Origin: Clostridiales bacterium
GTDB lineage: Bacteria > Bacillota > Clostridia > Oscillospirales > Butyricicoccaceae
Length of the DNA stretch: 44,074 nucleotides
Assembly (NCBI GenBank): GCA_019421385.1
Contig: JAHZFK010000023.1
Location: 415-44,488 of the forward strand
Reading direction: 5' to 3'
Below are positions 38,993 through 44,074 of the stretch, one piece after another. Numbering within the stretch: the stretch's first letter is position 1; every line of letters begins with the position of its first letter. The position numbers and the translations under genes are program-made. The notes below the pieces were generated by a model, which did no database searches, was not told the DNA's origin, and saw only the letters and a list, made by a program, of their open reading frames with translations.

Positions 38993-40915
38993 ATGGGTAT
39001 GACAATTGCGCAGAAAATTTTGAAAGCGCATCTGTTGGACGGCGAGATGGTACAGGGGCAGGAAATCGGCCTCAAGATCGACCAGACGCTGACGCAGGAC
39101 GCGACCGGCACGATGGCCTATCTGCAGTTTGAGGCGATGGGCGTCGATCAGGTCAAGACCGAGCGGTCGGTGGCCTACATTGACCACAACACCCTGCAGT
39201 CCGGCTTCGAAAACGCGGACGACCACAAATATATCGGCTCGGTCGCGAAAAAGCACGGCATTTACTATTCCAAGGCGGGCAACGGCATCTGTCATCAGGT
39301 GCATCTGGAGCGCTTTGGTGCGCCGGGCAAGACGCTGATCGGTTCGGACAGCCACACCCCGACCGGCGGCGGCATCGGTATGCTGGCGTTCGGCGCGGGC
39401 GGTCTGGACGTTGCGGTCGCGATGGGCGGCGGTGCATATTACATCCCGATGCCCAAGATGGTGCGCGTCAATCTAAGGGGCAAGCTGTCGCCGTGGGTGT
39501 CGGCTAAGGACGTGATTCTGGACGTGCTGCGCCAGATGACCGTAAAGGGCGGCGTTGGCAAGATCGTGGAGTATGCAGGCGAGGGCGTGAAGACCTTGTC
39601 CGTACCGGAGCGCGCGACCATCACGAACATGGGTGCGGAACTCGGTGCGACAACTTCGATTTTCCCCTCCGACGAGGAGACTCGCAAGTTCCTCGAGGCG
39701 CAGGGGCGCGGCGACGTGTGGGTAGAGCTGTCTTCCGACCCGGATGCGGTTTACGATGAGGAGTATACGGTCGATCTGTCCGCGCTTGAGCCGCTGGCTG
39801 CAATGCCGCATATGCCGGACAACGTAAAGCCGGTGTCCGAGATCGGCGCGATCAAGGTCAACCAGTGCTGCATCGGCTCGTGCACCAACTCTTCTTATTA
39901 CGACATGATGAAGGTTGCGGCCATCCTCAAGGGCAAGACTGTCCATCCGGATGTTTCGCTGACCATCAGCCCCGGCTCGAAGCAGGTGTTCAACATGCTC
40001 GCGCAGAACGGCGCGCTGGCGGATATCATTTCCGCGGGCGCACGCATTCTGGAATGCGCCTGCGGCCCCTGCATCGGCATGGGTCAGTCGCCGGAGTCTG
40101 CGGGCGTCTCCCTGCGCACCTTTAACCGCAACTTTGAAGGCCGTTCGGGTACGCAGGACGCGCAGATCTATCTGGTGTCTCCTGAAGTCGCGGCGGCGAG
40201 CGCGCTGGCCGGTGTGCTGACCGACCCGCGCACGCTGGGCGAGATGCCGGAAATCCAGATGTCCGAGCACTTTGCCATCAACGATAATCTGATCGTCAAG
40301 CCTGCTGAAAATCCGGACGAGGTTGAGGTCGTGCGCGGCCCGAACATCAAGCCGTTCCCGCTGGGTAAGGCGCTGGAAGCAAGCTACACGGGCAAGGTTG
40401 TACTCAAGACCGAGGACAACATCACGACCGACCACATCCTGCCGGCAGGCGCAAAGCTGCTGCCGTATCGCTCGAATGTGCCGTATTATTCGAACTACTG
40501 CTTCATCAACGTCGATCCCGAATTCCCGGCGCGCTGCAAAGAGCAGGGCGGCGGCATCATCGTCGGCGGCGCAAACTATGGTCAGGGTTCGTCGCGTGAG
40601 CACGCGGCGCTTGTCCCGCTGTATCTGGGCGTCAAGGCGGTGTTGTGCAAGTCGTTTGCGCGCATCCACAAGGCAAATCTGGTCAACTCCGGCATTCTGC
40701 CGCTGACCTTTGTAAACCCGGCAGATTATGATGAAATCAGCCTGTTGGATGAGATTTCCCTGCCGAATGTGCTGGAAGAAGTGAAAAATGGCCAGCAGGT
40801 CACTATTATGTGCGGCGGCAAAACCTTCAAGGCGGACTGCGATGTGTCCGACCGTCAGAGAGGCGCGCTGCTTGCCGGCGGCACGCTCAATTACGCCCGT
40901 CAGAACGTGAAATAA
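38993..40915 (+). CDS. acnA: Aconitate hydratase
   Basis: The 640-residue [4Fe-4S] enzyme isomerises citrate to isocitrate. Cluster cysteines are in CIGSCTNSS and CACGPCIGMG. SDSHTPTGGGIGMLAFGAGG is the substrate-side signature, and the swivel domain has GGANYGQGSSREHAAL. Its length and C-terminal domain resemble the bacterial/homoaconitase-like group common in Clostridia rather than the 890-residue AcnA of E. coli, so the symbol is approximate. ATG 38993 follows GAAGGAAAC; an in-frame extension to 38855 runs through the hairpin-rich leader and is rejected. icd and rex follow under a separate promoter. Confidence 0.95.
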   Translation: MGMTIAQKILKAHLLDGEMVQGQEIGLKIDQTLTQDATGTMAYLQFEAMGVDQVKTERSVAYIDHNTLQSGFENADDHKYIGSVAKKHGIYYSKAGNGICHQVHLERFGAPGKTLIGSDSHTPTGGGIGMLAFGAGGLDVAVAMGGGAYYIPMPKMVRVNLRGKLSPWVSAKDVILDVLRQMTVKGGVGKIVEYAGEGVKTLSVPERATITNMGAELGATTSIFPSDEETRKFLEAQGRGDVWVELSSDPDAVYDEEYTVDLSALEPLAAMPHMPDNVKPVSEIGAIKVNQCCIGSCTNSSYYDMMKVAAILKGKTVHPDVSLTISPGSKQVFNMLAQNGALADIISAGARILECACGPCIGMGQSPESAGVSLRTFNRNFEGRSGTQDAQIYLVSPEVAAASALAGVLTDPRTLGEMPEIQMSEHFAINDNLIVKPAENPDEVEVVRGPNIKPFPLGKALEASYTGKVVLKTEDNITTDHILPAGAKLLPYRSNVPYYSNYCFINVDPEFPARCKEQGGGIIVGGANYGQGSSREHAALVPLYLGVKAVLCKSFARIHKANLVNSGILPLTFVNPADYDEISLLDEISLPNVLEEVKNGQQVTIMCGGKTFKADCDVSDRQRGALLAGGTLNYARQNVK

Positions 40916-40924
40916 ATTGCTTGT

Positions 40925-40963
40925 GTCAGAGGGAGCCGCAGCGCTCTCTCTGACCTGCTTTTC
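40925..40963 (+). terminator. Terminator of aconitase
   Basis: GTCAGAGGGA/TCTCTCTGAC with one G-T pair is followed by CTGCTTTTC, then directly the icd promoter. Confidence 0.75.
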
Positions 40964-40992
40964 TTGACAGGACATAGAACTTTTGTTAAAAT
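40964..40992 (+). promoter_or_regulatory. Promoter of icd-rex
   Basis: A perfect TTGACA (40964-40969) and TAAAAT (40987-40992) are 17 bp apart. Confidence 0.85.
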
Positions 40993-41000
40993 AATATCAA
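40983..41000 (+). promoter_or_regulatory. Candidate Rex operator overlapping the icd -10
   Basis: An 18-bp site, TTGTTAAAATAATATCAA, has a perfect left half TTGTTAA and a 5/7 right half against TTGTTAA-N4-TTAACAA. It covers the -10 element, where Rex binding would block polymerase; rex itself is in this transcript. Confidence 0.6.
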
Positions 41001-41020
41001 TTCAGTAGGAGGACGTTCCC

Positions 41021-42178
41021 ATGTCTATCGATCAGTCCATTCTGGAAAAGTTTGAAGCAGTCGTCGAAAGCCAGCGCAAGCGTATTGCGGATATGAAGGC
41101 GCAGGACGACTTTATTGATTATTCCAAGCTTGATAAGCTTGTCATCGGCGTGTGCGGTGGTGACGGCATCGGCCCGATGATCACCGGCATGGCGCAGCAT
41201 GCGCTGGAGACGCTGCTGGCCGACAAGGTCAAGGCGGGCAAGGTGGAATTCCGTGTGATCAACGGTCTGACCATCGAGCGTCGCGCCGAGCTTGGCTGCG
41301 CGATCCCGCCTGACGTGATGGAAGAACTTAAGCAGTGCCATGTGATCCTCAAGGGGCCGACCACGACCCCGCGCAAGGGCGATCCGTGGCCGAATGTGGA
41401 ATCCGCAAATGTGGCGATGCGCAAGGCGCTCGACCTGTTTGCCAACGTGCGCCCGGTCAAGGTGCCTGAGCTTGGCATTGACTGGACGTTCTATCGTGAA
41501 AATACCGAGGGCGGTTATGCCGTCGGCTCGCAGGGTATGCAGATCGACGACGATCTGTTCCTCGATTTCACGGTTGCCACCTCGCAGGGCTGCGAGCGCA
41601 TTGCCCGTCTGGCATTTGATTATGCGCGCAAGACCGGCAAGAACCGCGTTTCCTGCGTCACCAAGGCCAATATCATCAAAACAACCGACGGCAAGTTCCT
41701 CGATACCTGCCAGAAGGTTGCCAAGGAATATCCGGAAGTCGAGTTCGATGACTGGTATATCGATATCATGACGGCAAAGCTGTTGGACGATAAGCGCCGC
41801 CGCGACTTTAAGGTCGTAGTGCTGCCCAATCTGTATGGCGATATCATCACCGATGAAGCCGCTGAGATTCAGGGCGGCGTTGGCACAGCAGGTTCGGCGA
41901 ATATTGGTAAACGCTATGCGATGTTTGAAGCGATTCACGGCTCTGCGCCGCGTATGGTGCAGGAAGGCCGTGCAAAGTATGCTGACCCGTCTTCCGTGCT
42001 GCGCGCATCGGTCATGCTGCTGGAGCACATCGGCGAGATCGAACTGGCGAAAAAGCTCGACCGTGCACTGGATATCTGCATGTTTGAAGAGAAAAAAGTA
42101 GTTGTTACCGGTCGGGATACCGGTGCGACTGCACAGGAGTTTACGGATTACGTGCTGGATACCATCGCGAAGCTGTAA
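41021..42178 (+). CDS. icd: Isocitrate dehydrogenase (isocitrate/isopropylmalate dehydrogenase family)
   Basis: The 385-residue enzyme has FYRENTEGGYAVG (phosphate and isocitrate-binding), a VTKANIIKTTDGKF block with the catalytic lysine, and LYGDIITDEAAEIQGG with the metal aspartates. AMFEAIHGSAPRM follows, near the cofactor site. Oxidative decarboxylation to 2-oxoglutarate is the best reading, given aconitase next door; NAD or NADP preference is not decided here. The N-terminal ~35 residues are an extra helix. RBS AGTAGGAGG precedes ATG 41021. It is co-transcribed with rex, 39 bp on. Confidence 0.93.
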   Translation: MSIDQSILEKFEAVVESQRKRIADMKAQDDFIDYSKLDKLVIGVCGGDGIGPMITGMAQHALETLLADKVKAGKVEFRVINGLTIERRAELGCAIPPDVMEELKQCHVILKGPTTTPRKGDPWPNVESANVAMRKALDLFANVRPVKVPELGIDWTFYRENTEGGYAVGSQGMQIDDDLFLDFTVATSQGCERIARLAFDYARKTGKNRVSCVTKANIIKTTDGKFLDTCQKVAKEYPEVEFDDWYIDIMTAKLLDDKRRRDFKVVVLPNLYGDIITDEAAEIQGGVGTAGSANIGKRYAMFEAIHGSAPRMVQEGRAKYADPSSVLRASVMLLEHIGEIELAKKLDRALDICMFEEKKVVVTGRDTGATAQEFTDYVLDTIAKL

Positions 42179-42217
42179 TCATTACATATCGCAATTTAAG
42201 GAAGAAGGAGAGGGCCT

Positions 42218-42856
42218 GTGGAACGAAAGCAAGAGGTTTCCAAAGCGGTCATTCAGCGGCTGCCGCGCTATTACCGGAATATCTGTGAACTGAAGGCTGA
42301 AGGTGTGCAGCGCATCTCTTCGCGTGCGTTGGCAGAGCGCATGGGACTAACGGCTTCACAGATTCGGCAGGATTTTAACTGCTTCGGCGGCTTCGGACAA
42401 CAGGGTTATGGCTACAATATTGATAAGCTGATGGAGGAGCTGGGTTCTATCCTTGGCCTTCGCTCAGGGCGCACAGCAATTTTACTGGGCGCCGGCAACT
42501 TAGGACGCGCGCTGCTCAATAACTTTGATTTTTCCGCCAGTGGCTTTAAGCTGCTTTGCGCGTTTGACGCGAATCCTGAACTAAAAGGAAAAGCGTTTGG
42601 CGGATATTCAGTGCGCAGCAGCGATGATTTACCGTCGTTTATTGCAGCGCACAAGCCGGATGTGGCAGTGCTGACGATTCCGCGCAGCAACGCGCCGGAT
42701 ATTGCGCGGGAGCTGGTCGATCAGGGTATCCGCGGCCTGTGGAATTTCACGGGAGAGGATCTCCACTTGGGCGGTCTGGGAGTACCGGTGGAAAACGTCC
42801 ATCTATCCGACAGCCTGATGACACTGTGCCACTTGGTCAGTGCGACAGAAGAATAA
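42218..42856 (+). CDS. rex: Redox-sensing transcriptional repressor Rex
   Basis: The 212-residue protein has an N-terminal winged helix (residues 1-~80; QRLPRYYRNICELKAEGVQR, then SRALAERMGLTASQIRQDF). A Rossmann NAD(H) domain with GAGNLGRAL follows, and a C-terminal swapped helix. Rex binds TTGTTAA-type palindromes when NADH/NAD is low and lets go when NADH rises. It is the second gene of the icd transcript, whose promoter carries a Rex-box-like site, so self-control is likely. The GTG start has AAGGAGAGG upstream. Confidence 0.97.
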   Translation: MERKQEVSKAVIQRLPRYYRNICELKAEGVQRISSRALAERMGLTASQIRQDFNCFGGFGQQGYGYNIDKLMEELGSILGLRSGRTAILLGAGNLGRALLNNFDFSASGFKLLCAFDANPELKGKAFGGYSVRSSDDLPSFIAAHKPDVAVLTIPRSNAPDIARELVDQGIRGLWNFTGEDLHLGGLGVPVENVHLSDSLMTLCHLVSATEE

Positions 42857-42889
42857 AAAAGAAACGGCTTATAAGCCGTTTCTTTTTTT
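42855..42889. terminator. Bidirectional terminator between rex and metA
   Basis: A perfect palindrome of 17 bp per arm, AAAAAAGAAACGGCTTA and its complement, has A and T runs on each side. Confidence 0.93.
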
Positions 42890-42897
42890 GCATCCAG

Positions 42898-43812
42898 TTA
42901 CATTCTATCCAGAAGATAGGGTGTGGTCTGGTATACGTAGTAGTTGACCCAGTTGGTATAGAACAGGTGCGCATGTGCTTTCCATGTGACCAGAATCTCG
43001 TCATCTGGATCATCGTTGCGAAAGTAATGGGCCGGTACGTCGGGGTTGAGCCCTTTGGCTAAATCGCGTTCGTATTCGCGCTTGAGCGTATCGGAATCAT
43101 ATTCGCCGTGGCCCAGTACAAAAATCTGACGTCCGTTCATCGCTTCTACAATGTATACGCCCGCTTCGTTGGATTCAGCAAGCAGGCGAAGCCGGTCATC
43201 CCTGCGAATATCCTCGGCACGCACTTCGGTATGACGAGAGTGCGGTGCGGAGAAAACATCGTCAAATCCACGCAGCAAGGGTTCTTTGGGGGATAGGACG
43301 TGGTGACGGAAGATGCCGGACATCTTGCGCGGCAGCGGATATTTGGGGATGCCGTAATGATGATAAAGCCCAGCCTGTGCGCCCCAGCAGATGTGCAGAG
43401 TGGAATGGACATGCGTTTTGCTCCAGTCCATGATCTCAACCAGCTCGTCCCAATATTCCACATCTTCAAACGGCATATTCTCGACTGGTGCACCCGTGAT
43501 GATGAAGCCATCATATTTTTGATCGCGAATGTCATCAAAGGTTTTATAAAAAGTCAGCAGATGATCTTCCGGCGTGTTTTTAGAGTGGTAGCTCTTGGTT
43601 TGGATCAGATCGACCTCGATTTGAATCGGGGTGTTGGACAGGCAGCGCAGAATCTGCGTTTCCGTAATGATCTTTAGTGGCATCAAGTTGAGCAGAGCGA
43701 TGCGCAGCGGACGTATATCCTGTGTAGTCGCGCGATGCTCGGTCATAACAAAGATATTTTCGCTTTCCAGTACAGCACGCGCAGGCAGACTGTCGGCTAT
43801 TTTAATGGGCAA
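42898..43812 (-). CDS. metA: Homoserine O-acetyltransferase, MetA type
   Basis: The 304-residue enzyme activates homoserine for methionine synthesis. The catalytic cysteine is Cys142 (HICWGAQAGLYHHYGI), and His/Glu lie in LGHGEYDSDTL. Residue 111 is Glu (GAPVENMPFEDV), the residue linked to acetyl-CoA use in Bacillus MetA, where succinyl-CoA users have Gly. So the acetyl form is expected despite some databases naming the family succinyltransferase. A strong AAAGGAGGGG precedes ATG 43812. The leader is short and shows no T-box or SAM riboswitch, unlike metG. Confidence 0.96.
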   Translation of the reverse strand: MPIKIADSLPARAVLESENIFVMTEHRATTQDIRPLRIALLNLMPLKIITETQILRCLSNTPIQIEVDLIQTKSYHSKNTPEDHLLTFYKTFDDIRDQKYDGFIITGAPVENMPFEDVEYWDELVEIMDWSKTHVHSTLHICWGAQAGLYHHYGIPKYPLPRKMSGIFRHHVLSPKEPLLRGFDDVFSAPHSRHTEVRAEDIRRDDRLRLLAESNEAGVYIVEAMNGRQIFVLGHGEYDSDTLKREYERDLAKGLNPDVPAHYFRNDDPDDEILVTWKAHAHLFYTNWVNYYVYQTTPYLLDRM

Positions 43813-43832
43813 GCCGACCCCTCCTTTTTATG

Positions 43833-43850
43833 TAATAGTATTATATTACT
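43833..43850. promoter_or_regulatory. Palindromic candidate operator at the metA start site
   Basis: GTAATA (43833-43838) and TATTAC (43845-43850) form perfect 6-bp arms around GTATTA. It lies just downstream of the metA -10 on the minus strand, covering the expected transcript start. The regulator is unknown. Confidence 0.35.
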
Positions 43851-43853
43851 TTA

Positions 43854-43882
43854 TTATAGCAGGGAGCGAAAAAAACCTCAAG
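43854..43882 (-). promoter_or_regulatory. Promoter of metA
   Basis: On the minus strand TTGAGG and a perfect TATAAT are 17 bp apart, with a TGC extended -10. Confidence 0.75.
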
Positions 43883-43913
43883 CCGAAAAAAAGAAAATGC
43901 CGGAAAAAACTGT

Positions 43914-43942
43914 TGACAAAAGTAAAAAAGCGAGGTATACTA
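43914..43942 (+). promoter_or_regulatory. Tandem promoter P1 (rRNA-operon type)
   Basis: A perfect TTGACA (43914-43919) and TATACT (43937-43942) are 17 bp apart, preceded by A-rich DNA. Confidence 0.85.
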
Positions 43943-44002
43943 TACAAGTCTCTTGTACAGAGACGATCAAACAAAGCGAAAACAAAAAGTTGAAAAAACT
44001 TC

Positions 44003-44031
44003 TTGACAAGTTCCGCCGAGTTTGATATACT
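44003..44031 (+). promoter_or_regulatory. Tandem promoter P2 (rRNA-operon type)
   Basis: A perfect TTGACA (44003-44008) and TATACT (44026-44031) are 17 bp apart, 89 bp after P1, preceded by an A-tract that looks like an UP element. No coding start follows in the remaining 43 bp. The pair resembles the P1/P2 promoters of Firmicute rRNA operons. Confidence 0.85.
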
Positions 44032-44074
44032 AAATAGGCTGCTTCGGAAAGGAGCGGCGCGGGTCGAAAAAAGT

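Noticed and set aside
43735..44025. 96-residue frame across the metA promoter and twin promoters
   Set aside because: It covers three promoters, has Lys-rich translation from A-tracts and no ribosome site.
1..44074. CRISPR array, complete tRNA or rRNA gene
   Set aside because: I saw no regularly spaced repeats and no tRNA-like T-arm/anticodon arrangement while reading. rRNA is expected only beyond the right edge.

Overview
The window looks like chromosomal DNA of a spore-forming, anaerobic member of the Clostridia. It encodes the sporulation regulator Spo0A, the SpoIVB protease, a SpoVB/YabM-type flippase, YabP and YabQ, and it carries a methionine T-box leader, the redox repressor Rex and class I fumarase. 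GC content is moderately high for the group. An Oscillospiraceae/Butyricicoccaceae-like gut bacterium would fit, but the family is inference. Almost everything is core chromosome. The only clear mobile DNA is at the left edge: the 5' part of a tnpV-like gene and a hairpin-rich non-coding border (1 to about 560).

Left third (787-16031): ychF, a VanW-family cell-wall protein and a DUF975 membrane protein are followed by metG behind a T-box whose specifier codon is ATG. Then come dtd, a metallo-beta-lactamase-fold hydrolase, hemZ and a short uridine-kinase-like gene. A zinc-ribbon gene precedes the yab cluster known from Bacillus: yabM/spoVB-like, mazG, hup, rqcP, yabP, yabQ, divIC and yabR-like S1. 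A sigma-E-like promoter sits in front of the flippase.

Middle (16032-31500): a candidate small RNA on the minus strand; an amidohydrolase overlapping a fumarase alpha subunit that lacks its beta partner; hpf; rsmA; a minus-strand operon of three unrecognised small proteins with a sigma-E-like promoter; a phosphodiesterase and coaX; nth; glyA; pgi and an acyltransferase; two CmpB-like membrane proteins flanking a nucleoside deoxyribosyltransferase; a degenerate second coaX followed by a PanT-type pantothenate ECF transporter subunit; and a P1-family peptidase.

Right third (31699-44074): spoIVB and spo0A, with three 0A boxes in exact 10-bp phase between them; polA with a ywlE-like phosphatase, rimI, another GNAT gene and tsaD; then aconitase, isocitrate dehydrogenase and rex, which with citrate synthase would make 2-oxoglutarate. 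A Rex-box-like palindrome overlaps the icd promoter. A minus-strand homoserine O-acetyltransferase gene (metA) follows. The window ends in two tandem strong promoters of the rRNA-operon type, so an rRNA operon probably starts just beyond the right edge.

The least explained parts are the three-gene minus-strand operon (19967-20993), the candidate small RNA (16103-16226), the CoaX paralogue lacking its ATP-site aspartates, and the structured leader of aconitase.
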